Below, piece after piece: positions 27,257-35,209 of a stretch of 64,000 nt of DNA. The DNA is taken from positions 186,001-250,000 of the forward strand of contig JBGMEA010000027.1 in the NCBI GenBank assembly GCA_041447245.1, in the 5' to 3' direction. The notes under the pieces are model-generated. The model did not search any database, had not been told where the DNA came from, and was given only the letters and a program-made list of their open reading frames with translations. This DNA is from JBGMEA01 sp041447245 (GTDB lineage Bacteria > Bacillota > Clostridia > Eubacteriales > Anaerofustaceae). Position 1 is the stretch's first letter. Each line of letters opens with the position of its first letter. Position numbers and translations under genes: made by a program.

Positions 27257-27300
27257 AAAAAGGTGCATTTTTCATGTGAAAGAAAAACGCACCTTTTTCT
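27257..27300. terminator. Bidirectional terminator between yqeK and a convergent membrane protein gene
   Basis: AAAAAGGTGC (about 27257-27266) pairs with GCACCTTTTT (27289-27298), with an inner ATTTTTC/GAAAAAC extension. T tracts lie on both strands. Confidence 0.8.
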
Positions 27301-27334
27301 CCATTATATTCTTTTGATCTGTGCTTTGAGATCA

Positions 27335-28723
27335 TCACGTTAAAGTCATTAATGTATTGATATACGATAATACAGCAATTGTTGAAACAACAGCAAACAA
27401 TATTTGGCGAAAGCGCAAAGAGCTATATTTTGCAATTTGGTTAAAAAGCATGACACTGCACACAATAAGAGAAAAATACAGAATTGCGAATGTACGTTCT
27501 CCTGACGCCCAGATCGTCGGAGAAAATCCCATCACAAACCTCGTCGAGAGTCCCAGCAAAACAACGAACACAGCAAATAATCCGCTTTCTTTTCTTTCAA
27601 ACGCTTCATAAAGCCCAAACAAAATACACAATACAATTCCCCCAAACAATACATCAGGGAACAAACTATGCAACGATGAGAAAGTTGCACCCGTTCCGTA
27701 TTGCGTCAGTGCATTTTTCACTTTTGAGATCCACGGAAAAATCTCTGACATCTCGTTCCCGAAGATTCCCAGCACAAGACTCGATATAAGCGGAATCATT
27801 CCAATCGTGCGAATTATCCGATTACCGGTTCTAAAGAAGAGTGCAATTGCCAAAAAGGCACAAAAAATTGTAAACAGGACATTCGGTTTCATAATAATAT
27901 GATACAACGTGGAAGAATAACCCAGTTCGATTTTCTGAAAAAATGACATTTGCAAAAAGCTCGGAAACTTGTCCGCGATTTCATATGCACTTCTGGCCGC
28001 ATTACCGGGGCATATTAAAACCAGTATCACGCCACCAATGCAAATCAACGTTTGCAAAAAAACGTACAAACTAGATTTTTTGCTGAAAGCCAGATAAATC
28101 GAACCGACCAAAAACATCCCCGTCAAGAAGATGCACATCAGTTCCTCATTGGCCGCATATATCAATGCCAGTGTGCAAAAAAAGTATTCATACCATTTCA
28201 TTTTGTAATTATGGTACGATTTATATAAAGGTAGCATAGCATACAATCCCAATGCAGGAACCCACAGATAATTCATGGAGGTCACAACCCATCCGGTACT
28301 TCCTGTAATGCAAAATGGGAAGATAAACATCAGGCAAACAATCATCCAATTTTTTGTTCTCAAATCTTCTGTTGGAAAATACATTGAGACACATCGGGAG
28401 AACAATAAAACCATACCCAAATTACCTATTATCCACAATGCACGGTGAGACACCAACATTACCATTGCAAATTCAATTACCAAATCGGAGGTTCCTGTCT
28501 GATAGCGCTGAACTAAGTACGAACCGATATCCATCCCAAAAAGCGATGTTATTCCAATCCCGTTGTCTTTCAGCACAAGATTGTTCAGATACCATGCATC
28601 GTCCAAAATTCCATAACCAGTACCCAAATGAACCACTAACATCCCCAACATCAAAATCAGAAACGGAAAATAATCCCACGAATAAATCCTGCCGAATCTC
28701 TTTTTTGCCATTTCCCGCTTCAT
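27335..28723 (-). CDS. Polytopic membrane protein, possibly DUF6056/GT-C-like
   Basis: A 462-residue protein with about 11-12 hydrophobic helices. The first extracytoplasmic loop has GYGILDDAWYLN, an acidic motif reminiscent of GT-C glycosyltransferases; the loop near residue 400 has FSPTIWASGERTF. I place it tentatively with DUF6056-like membrane proteins that handle lipid-linked sugars. It is a lone gene and more AT-rich than its neighbours, hinting at accessory origin. An alternative ATG lies four codons downstream. Confidence 0.6.
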   Translation of the reverse strand: MKREMAKKRFGRIYSWDYFPFLILMLGMLVVHLGTGYGILDDAWYLNNLVLKDNGIGITSLFGMDIGSYLVQRYQTGTSDLVIEFAMVMLVSHRALWIIGNLGMVLLFSRCVSMYFPTEDLRTKNWMIVCLMFIFPFCITGSTGWVVTSMNYLWVPALGLYAMLPLYKSYHNYKMKWYEYFFCTLALIYAANEELMCIFLTGMFLVGSIYLAFSKKSSLYVFLQTLICIGGVILVLICPGNAARSAYEIADKFPSFLQMSFFQKIELGYSSTLYHIIMKPNVLFTIFCAFLAIALFFRTGNRIIRTIGMIPLISSLVLGIFGNEMSEIFPWISKVKNALTQYGTGATFSSLHSLFPDVLFGGIVLCILFGLYEAFERKESGLFAVFVVLLGLSTRFVMGFSPTIWASGERTFAILYFSLIVCSVMLFNQIAKYSSLRFRQILFAVVSTIAVLSYINTLMTLT

Positions 28724-28905
28724 AAACTAATTTTCTCCCTCTTTCGTTAAATGCATTAATAATTGCGTGTACATTTTGATCCACTGCTTTCGTTTTCTAT
28801 TCCAGATCTATAAAACCAACTCTATTATAATGCATTTTTGAATATATACAATATATTGATTGTTATTTTCAAATGATATCCTATACTCTGTCATTTATAC
28901 CCACA

Positions 28906-28945
28906 AAAAAAATCGACAATGAACCTTATTTCCATTGCCGATTTT
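28906..28945 (-). terminator. Terminator of the copA-csoR operon
   Basis: On the minus strand, AAATCGGCAATG and CATTGTCGATTT form a stem with one wobble pair, followed by eight T. Confidence 0.85.
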
Positions 28946-28952
28946 TGTTCTC

Positions 28953-29216
28953 TCATTTTGTCAGCTTATCCAGAATATCCAGAATCTCTTCGATTTTCTT
29001 TTCTTCCGTCCCGTTTTCGAATGCGTCCTTCACACACGCATTCATATGCGCCTGCATAATCTGCTTATTCGCTTTTTTCAGTATAGACTGCACCGCAAGA
29101 ATCTGATGGTAGACATCGATGCAGTAGCGATCTTCCTCCACCATATTCATGATGCCCTCGATCTGTCCTTTTGCGGTTTTCAGAAGCCGCATCACCTGTG
29201 GTTTTGATGCCTGCAT
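28953..29216 (-). CDS. csoR: CsoR-type copper-sensing repressor
   Basis: An 87-residue all-helical regulator of the CsoR/RcnR family. The copper-binding triad is intact: Cys32 (RYCIDVY), His57 and Cys61 (HMNAC). It has no separate DNA-binding domain, as usual. It lies three bases after copA on the same strand. The copA promoter carries a matching GC-rich inverted repeat (31794-31813), consistent with autoregulated copper-inducible control. Confidence 0.94.
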   Translation of the reverse strand: MQASKPQVMRLLKTAKGQIEGIMNMVEEDRYCIDVYHQILAVQSILKKANKQIMQAHMNACVKDAFENGTEEKKIEEILDILDKLTK

Positions 29217-29219
29217 GAA

Positions 29220-31781
29220 CTACTTCACTTCCGTCACTTCATATTCCGCATCGGTCACGGCTTTGACCAAAACATCGTCGGCAACGTCTTTTGTCAGCGT
29301 CACCGTTGCGGTCTTTGTCTCCAGATCGACCTTTGCGGACACTCCGTCAATCGCGTTTAATGCCTTTTCCACTCTCGCCACGCAGTGTCCGCAGCTCATT
29401 CCTTCAATCGTCAGTTTCTTTTCCATGTGATATTCTCCTTTCGGTTCCGGATTATTGAGCCCTTCTTTTTGAGGGATTTCACAGCTTCCGGTGCTGCACG
29501 GTGTATTGATAAATTTCGGTCGGAAAAATTTCAGCCGAAGCGCGTTCGTCACCACACTCACGGAGCTGAAGCTCATTGCGGCCGCGCCGAACATCGGGTT
29601 CAGTTTCCATCCGAGCAGGGTGAAAAACACTCCCGCGGCAAGCGGAATTCCGATACTGTTGTAAAAGAGCGCCCAAAACAGATTCTGTTTGATGTTTCTC
29701 ATTACAGCCTTGCTCAATTGAATCATAGATACCACATCGTTCAGATCGCTGTGCACCAGCACGACATCGGCGGATTCGATCGCTATATCCGTTCCTGCGC
29801 CGATCGCCACCCCGACATCCGCTCTGGCAAGCGCGGGCGCATCGTTGATCCCGTCGCCCACCATCGCCACTTTCCGCCCGGCGGACTGCAGCGATTCCAC
29901 TTCTTTTTCCTTATCCTGCGGCAGCACTTCCGCAATCACATCGGTGATTCCAACTTGGGCAGCGATGGCTTCCGCCGTTTTTTTGTTGTCGCCCGTCAGC
30001 ATCACCACCCGCAGACCCATCGCATTCAGTTCCGCAATCGCGTTCACACTGCTTGGTTTCATGGGATCTGATACGGCAATCACACCGAACACGCGATTTC
30101 CGTCCGCGAAATACAGCGGGGTCTTTCCCTGCGAACTGAACTGCTGCGCGTACTGCGAAATCAATTCCGTTCCGAGATGGTTGTCTTCCATCAGTTTCGG
30201 ATTTCCGGCATACAGTGTGACCCCGTCAACCGTACCGATCACACCTTTCCCGGGCACAGTTTGGAAATCTGATACGGGCAGCAGATTCGCACCCGCTTCG
30301 GAGGCTTTTCCCACAATCGCTTCCGCCAGGGGATGTTCCGACAATTTCTCAATGGACGCCGCCAACTCCAGCAGTCTGCCCTGTGTGTAGGGATCGGTCG
30401 CGATCATGTCCGTTACCATCGGTTTTCCCATCGTCACCGTTCCCGTTTTATCAAGCACCACCGTATCGATCTTATGTGCCGTTTCGAGTATCTCCGCAGA
30501 CTTAATCAGAATCCCGTTCTGCGCACCCTTTCCTGTTCCGACCATAATCGCCGTCGGTGTTGCAAGCCCCAATGCGCACGGACAGGATATCACGAGCACG
30601 CTGATGCCGATGGACAGTGCAAACTCAAAACTTTTCCCCACAAGCAGCCAAACCACCGTTGCGATCACCGCGATCGCTATAACAACGGGCACAAACACCC
30701 CGCTGATTCTGTCTGCCAATTTCGAAATCGGCGCTTTGGAAGAACCCGCCTCTTCCATCAGCCGGATAATTTGAGAGAGCGTCGTGTCATCTCCGACTTC
30801 GGTTGCTTCGAATTGGAAATAACCCGCTCGGTTGATGCTCGCACCGATTACTTTGTCTCCGACGGTTTTTTCCACGGGAATGCTTTCCCCCGTCAGTGCC
30901 GATTCATCCACGGAAGAATGCCCCATTGTAACAACTCCGTCGACGGGCACCGTCTGCCCTGCTTTGATGACGATGATATCGCCCCTGGCGACATCGGCAA
31001 TGTCGATTTCCGTTTCGACTCCGTCTTTCAGAATAATCGCGGTTTTCGGCCGTAACGCGATCAGCTTCTGAATCGCATCCGATGTGCGCCCTTTTGCGCG
31101 CGCTTCAAGAAATTTCCCGAGCGTGACCAGTGTGAGGATCGTCGCCGCCGATTCGAAATACAGATCCATGGCATACGCCATAACCGTTTCCATATCGTTG
31201 TGACCGAACCCATAACCGATCCGGTAAATCGCATAGATGCCGTACAACACTGCCGCCGATGTTCCGATTGCAATGAGCGCATCCATGTTCGGCGCGCGTT
31301 TGATCAAGGTTTTAAAACCCGTCACATACACATGCTGATTAATGACAATCACGGGCAGCATCAGCAGAAACTGCGTAAACGCCAAACCCAATGCATTGGC
31401 ATGATCGGTAAAATAAGAGGGAAGAGGCCAGCCGAACATGTGCCCCATCGCCAGATAGAACAACGGTACCGTAAACACGGCTGACCAGATCAGTCTGCGC
31501 TTCATGCTGCGAACTTCATCCGCTGCCGTGTAATCACTTTGCGCGGATATTTTTTTCTTTGTGTCCGTTTCCGCCGCAAAAGCGTTATATCCCGCATCCT
31601 GCACGGATTTGATAATATCATTCATGCCGAGTTTTTCTTCATCGAACGATACCGTCAGGCTGTTGCTCAACAGACTGACCGATGCCTGCTTTACACCGGG
31701 CAGTTTCGATACGGCTTTTTCCACATGCGCGGAACATGCGGAGCAAGTCATTCCCGTCACATTGAATTTCTCTTTTTTCAT
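29220..31781 (-). CDS. copA: Copper-exporting P1B-type ATPase with fused C-terminal CopZ-like domain
   Basis: An 853-residue Cu(I) pump. The N-terminal metal-binding domain has GMTCSACS at 10-17. Eight membrane helices are expected, with CPC at 400-402 and the phosphorylation motif DKTGT at 444-448, then GDGIND and the hinge region. After the last helix comes a cysteine-bearing linker (PCSTGSCEI) and a complete 68-residue heavy-metal-associated domain (786-853) with GMSCGHC. That C-terminal domain has the size and sequence of a free CopZ chaperone. AAAGGAGA (within 29433-29442) lies before its Met codon (29424-29426), so a separate CopZ may also be made from the same message. Confidence 0.95.
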   Translation of the reverse strand: MKKEKFNVTGMTCSACSAHVEKAVSKLPGVKQASVSLLSNSLTVSFDEEKLGMNDIIKSVQDAGYNAFAAETDTKKKISAQSDYTAADEVRSMKRRLIWSAVFTVPLFYLAMGHMFGWPLPSYFTDHANALGLAFTQFLLMLPVIVINQHVYVTGFKTLIKRAPNMDALIAIGTSAAVLYGIYAIYRIGYGFGHNDMETVMAYAMDLYFESAATILTLVTLGKFLEARAKGRTSDAIQKLIALRPKTAIILKDGVETEIDIADVARGDIIVIKAGQTVPVDGVVTMGHSSVDESALTGESIPVEKTVGDKVIGASINRAGYFQFEATEVGDDTTLSQIIRLMEEAGSSKAPISKLADRISGVFVPVVIAIAVIATVVWLLVGKSFEFALSIGISVLVISCPCALGLATPTAIMVGTGKGAQNGILIKSAEILETAHKIDTVVLDKTGTVTMGKPMVTDMIATDPYTQGRLLELAASIEKLSEHPLAEAIVGKASEAGANLLPVSDFQTVPGKGVIGTVDGVTLYAGNPKLMEDNHLGTELISQYAQQFSSQGKTPLYFADGNRVFGVIAVSDPMKPSSVNAIAELNAMGLRVVMLTGDNKKTAEAIAAQVGITDVIAEVLPQDKEKEVESLQSAGRKVAMVGDGINDAPALARADVGVAIGAGTDIAIESADVVLVHSDLNDVVSMIQLSKAVMRNIKQNLFWALFYNSIGIPLAAGVFFTLLGWKLNPMFGAAAMSFSSVSVVTNALRLKFFRPKFINTPCSTGSCEIPQKEGLNNPEPKGEYHMEKKLTIEGMSCGHCVARVEKALNAIDGVSAKVDLETKTATVTLTKDVADDVLVKAVTDAEYEVTEVK
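29424..29442 (-). promoter_or_regulatory. Internal ribosome binding site and start codon inside copA
   Basis: On the minus strand AAAGGAGAATATCACATG places a strong Shine-Dalgarno sequence seven to eight bases before an in-frame ATG at the first residue of the CopZ-like domain. This would allow translation of a 68-residue chaperone independent of CopA. Confidence 0.6.
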
Positions 31782-31793
31782 AGTTCCTCCACA

Positions 31794-31847
31794 CTACCCA
31801 TGAGGGGGGTATACATGTATTGTAATCTTTCTTTTTCTCTTTGTCAA
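31794..31847 (-). promoter_or_regulatory. copA promoter with CsoR-type operator
   Basis: Minus strand: TTGACA (31842-31847), 17-base spacer, TACAAT (31819-31824). Immediately downstream lies TACCC-N7-GGGTA (31795-31811), matching the GC-rich inverted repeats bound by CsoR. It overlaps the probable transcription start, so CsoR should block initiation when copper is low. Confidence 0.85.
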
Positions 31848-31852
31848 ATAAT

Positions 31853-31876
31853 AAAAAAAAGCACCCTATTTGGTGC
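31853..31876 (-). terminator. Terminator of the c-di-GMP riboswitch transcript
   Basis: GCACC (minus strand, 31876-31872) and GGTGC (31865-31861) form a short GC stem followed by eight T (31860-31853). It ends just before the copA -35 box. Confidence 0.75.
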
Positions 31877-31892
31877 GCTGCGAACAAATTAC

Positions 31893-31963
31893 GGAACCGC
31901 CGATGTGCTTCGCTGTCTGACGAAAGTGCGTATTTACTGGTCTCCTTACAGTGCGGCGGTTCC
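31893..31963 (-). other. Unassigned structured RNA segment between riboswitch and terminator
   Basis: On the minus strand GGAACCGCCG (31963-31954) pairs perfectly with CGGCGGTTCC (31902-31893). Inside are ACTG..CAGT and CTTTCG..CGAAG helices, giving a possible three-way junction. It lies directly 3' of the c-di-GMP-I aptamer and contains no start codon with a ribosome binding site. Its 5' GGGAACC can also pair with GGUUGCC of the aptamer, so it may be part of the switching mechanism. I do not recognise it as a known RNA class. Confidence 0.5.
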
Positions 31964-31982
31964 CGATAATATATGAGAATAA

Positions 31983-32072
31983 CTCGATGTCGAGGCAACC
32001 GGCTGTCATGTCCCAAGACGAAGACCCTTGGCTTTGCGTCGCAGTCTTTCGGCTGTTTTGCTTTTCAGTTTA
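31983..32072 (-). promoter_or_regulatory. c-di-GMP-I (GEMM) riboswitch
   Basis: The minus strand reads AGCAAAAC, a GAAA-capped P1b helix, then GACGCAAAGCC, a short GC stem with a UUCG loop, and CATGACAGCCGGTTGCC. These match the GEMM-I consensus, including the GCAAAGCC core and the AUGrCAGCCGG receptor segment. It has its own promoter (32084-32113). No ORF lies between it and the terminator at 31853-31876, so the regulated product may be the RNA itself or read-through into copA. A diguanylate cyclase is encoded at 56869-58281. Confidence 0.85.
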
Positions 32073-32083
32073 CTGTTTAATTT

Positions 32084-32113
32084 ATTATACACGACATTCG
32101 ATCTTATTGTCAA
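32084..32113 (-). promoter_or_regulatory. Promoter of the c-di-GMP riboswitch transcript
   Basis: Minus strand: TTGACA (32108-32113), 18-base spacer, TATAAT (32084-32089). Both boxes are perfect consensus. Confidence 0.85.
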
Positions 32114-32235
32114 CACCCCCATTACGGTTGTATTCTGTATCGATTGCCTGCCTATTTTAATATCGACGAACATTGCTTGAATCCCTTCCGTATGATACCA
32201 TATACATAGTTTTCAACCGAATCTTGGAGGGTTTC

Positions 32236-32883
32236 ATGAAATGGCAACGTTACCCAAGCATCTTTTTTTTATTTCTTTCGCTTCTCTGCGGGATGAGCGC
32301 TGTTTTCAATGAACTTCGCGCTTGGCATTTTTCTCTGCTTTTCTCGCTTTGCATGAATGTTGCTGCCCTTCTTTTTTTAGGTCTGTACCTGCGCAAACAG
32401 GATGAATGCAAAAAAAAGCGTCTTCAAACCTTTTTCTCCGTTTACCTGCTCGTTTTGTACAGCATGCTGATTCTTTCCCTGATGTTTCTGAATGAAGAAT
32501 TTCTGAGAACGAAAGTTTATTCGGGCGAATACTCCGATTACAACATCAGAAACCTGAACCTGGTTCCGTTTAAAACCATTTTTCTTTATATCAACGGAAC
32601 GATTCATGGGGATTTGCTGTTTTCTCAATTAGTGCTCAATCTCTTCGGTAATCTGATTGCAATGACTCCGCTTGCTTTACTGTTGCCGTCGTTGTTTCCT
32701 TCATTGCGAAAACCGCTGCACTTTTTTCTTTTTATGACTGTCCTGATCAGCTGTTTGGAACTGATGCAGTATCTGCTCAAAACAGGCGTCTGTGACATTG
32801 ATGATCTAATCCTGAATCTCAGCGGGGTTTGTATTGTTTTCCATTTTTGGCGCAAACGGCAATACACGGTACAAAAAAAGTAA
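32236..32883 (+). CDS. VanZ family membrane protein
   Basis: A 215-residue protein with about five membrane helices. The segment RNLNLVPFKTIFLYINGT, followed by LVLNLFGNLIAMTPLALLLP and CLELMQYLLKTGVCDIDDLILN, is the VanZ-like signature (NLVPF, GN, DxDD). VanZ gives low-level teicoplanin resistance in enterococci; most homologues are of unknown function. GGAGG six bases upstream fixes the start. There are no other van-cluster genes nearby. Confidence 0.85.
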   Translation: MKWQRYPSIFFLFLSLLCGMSAVFNELRAWHFSLLFSLCMNVAALLFLGLYLRKQDECKKKRLQTFFSVYLLVLYSMLILSLMFLNEEFLRTKVYSGEYSDYNIRNLNLVPFKTIFLYINGTIHGDLLFSQLVLNLFGNLIAMTPLALLLPSLFPSLRKPLHFFLFMTVLISCLELMQYLLKTGVCDIDDLILNLSGVCIVFHFWRKRQYTVQKK

Positions 32884-32907
32884 AGCATTGTAAACTTTAC
32901 TTTTTTT
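32873..32907 (+). terminator. Terminator after the VanZ-like gene
   Basis: AAAAAAAGTAAAG and CTTTACTTTTTTT pair across the stop codon, ending in a T run (32901-32907). Confidence 0.75.
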
Positions 32908-33049
32908 ATATCACCTTAATTTAATCAAAAGTACCCTCTCATAAAATAGAACCATTTCGGCATCAACCGATGCGATCCGCTCCCACTGCGTCTTTAGTCG
33001 ATTTTAGTCTCGCCAGTAAGCCCATGGAAGAAAACACTTCCCTTGATGA

Positions 33050-33553
33050 TTACTGATTCGTATTTTGCAGAGAAGAAAAATCGATTTGATACGTAAAATC
33101 TTTTTGTGTTTTTCCATATCCCACCGTCACGGTTACCGTATTCGCGCTGTCAGTAGACGGTGCATTCGAAAGAACCACCTGATTATCGTCTTTTTTGCTT
33201 GCTAAAGCCGTGTCGCTGATTTTCATGGTTAAATCATCCGCTTTCTCATAATCGGTTGTGGTATTTGCCACTTTATATTTATAAACAACTTTATACGTGA
33301 TCACTGTGTTCGGTTGTGCCGTTCCGTCATCCGACACCGCACCGCTTACAACTTCGGCCACCACATCACGGCTGATAATATCCACTTTCTGCCCTTCATG
33401 CTGCTCGATTTCTCTCTGAAGCGGATCGGATACGGCGACGGTCTGGATGAGCCATACGATGCCAAAAACCAATCCGAGCATGATTAATGCGGAAAAAAAC
33501 AATCGAAACGGATGTTTCAGTTTGATCGTCTTCTTTTTCTGCGATTTTGCCAT
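33050..33553 (-). CDS. Membrane-anchored extracytoplasmic protein of unknown function
   Basis: A 167-residue protein with a Lys-rich N-terminus, a single membrane helix (about 23-43) and an outside domain of about 120 residues rich in Thr, Asp and Val, probably all-beta. It matches no family I recognise. The start at 33553 is preferred because AAGGTGG lies seven bases upstream; longer in-frame starts lack one. It is divergent from the DUF1003 gene, sharing a 150-bp AT-rich promoter region. Confidence 0.65.
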   Translation of the reverse strand: MAKSQKKKTIKLKHPFRLFFSALIMLGLVFGIVWLIQTVAVSDPLQREIEQHEGQKVDIISRDVVAEVVSGAVSDDGTAQPNTVITYKVVYKYKVANTTTDYEKADDLTMKISDTALASKKDDNQVVLSNAPSTDSANTVTVTVGYGKTQKDFTYQIDFSSLQNTNQ

Positions 33554-33705
33554 CGTATCCACCTTCATTCCAAAATGGTCAGCGCTTTTTGCGATTTGCC
33601 GATTCTGGTATGATATAATTATACTAAATACCATATCATGATACAAACAGTATCCGATGATTTTGCATACTTGTTTATGCAGTCCGGATGAACAGCGAGG
33701 TACTT

Positions 33706-34233
33706 ATGAATAACGACAGCCTCTCAAAAATAGAAGTCATCAAATCTATTTTGGACGATGTGGAAGAAGATATCAGTAATGAAGACCTGATCCACAGGCT
33801 CCTCGAAAAGCAACTGACAAAAAATACCGTACGCAAAGAAGAGAAAATCACATTCGGACAGAAAGCCTCCGATGCCATCGCACATTTTGTCGGCAGTTGG
33901 AAGTTCATTATTTCTTTTATTGCGATCCTGTTCCTTTGGATTTTGACCAATGTTTTTTTCCTGGTCAATGCATTCGACCCCTATCCGTTTATTCTGCTGA
34001 ATTTGGCACTGTCATGTGTGGCTGCCATCCAGGCGCCTCTCATTATGATGAGCCAAAACCGACAGGAAGAAAAAGACCGCGCACGGGCACAAAACGATTA
34101 TCTGGTCAATTTGAAAAGCGAGATCATCATTCAGGATATTCACCAAAAACTTGATGAAATTCTCAATAATCAGGAACGTTATACTGCCATTATCAAGCAC
34201 GAAGAATCAGAAAAAAAGAATCACAAAGACTGA
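33706..34233 (+). CDS. DUF1003 domain membrane protein
   Basis: A 175-residue protein. An N-terminal acidic region is followed by the DUF1003 core: FGQKASDAIAHFVGSWKF, two membrane helices separated by AFDPYPFILLNL, and SQNRQEEKDRARAQNDY. The C-terminal 35 residues are helical and charged. Function unknown; some members are described as cyclic nucleotide-linked or Mg-transport-related. The ATG at 33706 is chosen for GCGAGG five bases upstream; another lies at 33688. Confidence 0.85.
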   Translation: MNNDSLSKIEVIKSILDDVEEDISNEDLIHRLLEKQLTKNTVRKEEKITFGQKASDAIAHFVGSWKFIISFIAILFLWILTNVFFLVNAFDPYPFILLNLALSCVAAIQAPLIMMSQNRQEEKDRARAQNDYLVNLKSEIIIQDIHQKLDEILNNQERYTAIIKHEESEKKNHKD

Positions 34234-34253
34234 CGGAAGGAATCCTGCCCCCT

Positions 34254-34511
34254 ATGCATAAAACATATCAGCATTGCACTGCATGCAGACGATGCGAAAC
34301 AGTCTGTCCCGAAAATACACCGATATCGGAAATTATGGCTTTGCTCAGAGAGCTCGATCAGACAGGCGATGAATCAAGCGTCCGCGAACGATATCGCAAA
34401 GAATACCGCATGCGCACCGGCTGTGTCAATTGCGGCAGGTGCCTTCCTTACTGTCCGGAAAAAATTACAATCCCTTATTTTATTCAAAGCGCAAAAGAAG
34501 ATCTTGCATGA
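34254..34511 (+). CDS. Small protein with two [4Fe-4S] cluster motifs
   Basis: An 85-residue protein with CTACRRCETVCP near the N-terminus and CVNCGRCLPYCP near the C-terminus, separated by about 40 residues instead of the usual 15-20 of a ferredoxin. The motif and following PEKITIPY resemble the Fe-S tail of some clostridial aldo/keto reductases. It may be a remnant or free-standing version of such a domain. It overlaps the next gene by four bases. Confidence 0.75.
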   Translation: MHKTYQHCTACRRCETVCPENTPISEIMALLRELDQTGDESSVRERYRKEYRMRTGCVNCGRCLPYCPEKITIPYFIQSAKEDLA

Positions 34512-35209
34512 AATATGAGGTAATCGTCAATCGGAAACCAATCAAGCATATTTATCTGCGTGTCCGATATCCGAACTGCATTCTTGTCACCTGCAGCCAT
34601 CGCGTGAGTATGAATCATATTCATCAGCTCATTGATGAGAAACAGCCTTGGATTGACCGTAAATTGGCAGAGCAGCATCTCCCGCATTCCGAGGACAGGA
34701 CGATAAATTCCGACAGTTGTCTCCGTTTGGCAGACACTATCTACACTATCGAAATCAGGTCAGCCGACAGAAACCGAATCAGCGTCAGCGATCAGAAAAT
34801 TCTGCTCGAAACAACGGATCCCGAAAATGAATCCATCAAACAAGAGCTGATCCTGAAATGGTACGCAAAAACATTTTCGGAATATGCGCGCAGGCGCTGC
34901 ACAGCGTTATATCGTGATCACGCAACAAGCTATCATCATCTGCCTGCTAACATTGCAATCAGGAACATGCGGAGCAGATGGGGCTCTTACAGCAAAAAAA
35001 CCGACACACTCGCGCTCTCCGTTTCCCTAGGGGCATATCCCGCAAAAACCATTGACAGCGTCATTTGTCACGAGCTTGCACATACGGTACATATGAACCA
35101 TCAGGCGGAATTTTACCGTATTCTCGATAACGTCATGCCGGATTATCGGGAAGCTTCTCAAGCACTGAAACAAAAAAAACCAGTTGTCAACTGGTTTCTA
35201 GCTGATTAA
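34508..35209 (+). CDS. YgjP-like (DUF45/M48-type) zinc metallopeptidase
   Basis: A 233-residue putative zinc protease. The N-terminal KHIYLRVRYPNCILVTCS and MRSRWGSYS are typical of the YgjP/DUF45 family. The active-site HELAH is at 188-192 with a third ligand at His198 (HMNH). ATG overlaps the previous stop (ATGA). The 3' end overlaps the convergent TetR gene by four bases. Substrates of the family are unknown. Confidence 0.88.
   Translation: MKYEVIVNRKPIKHIYLRVRYPNCILVTCSHRVSMNHIHQLIDEKQPWIDRKLAEQHLPHSEDRTINSDSCLRLADTIYTIEIRSADRNRISVSDQKILLETTDPENESIKQELILKWYAKTFSEYARRRCTALYRDHATSYHHLPANIAIRNMRSRWGSYSKKTDTLALSVSLGAYPAKTIDSVICHELAHTVHMNHQAEFYRILDNVMPDYREASQALKQKKPVVNWFLAD

Noticed and set aside
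31891..31960. CTGACGA resembling a hammerhead ribozyme core on the plus strand
   Set aside because: No GAAA segment or closing helices follow at the right places; the region is better explained as structure on the minus strand.
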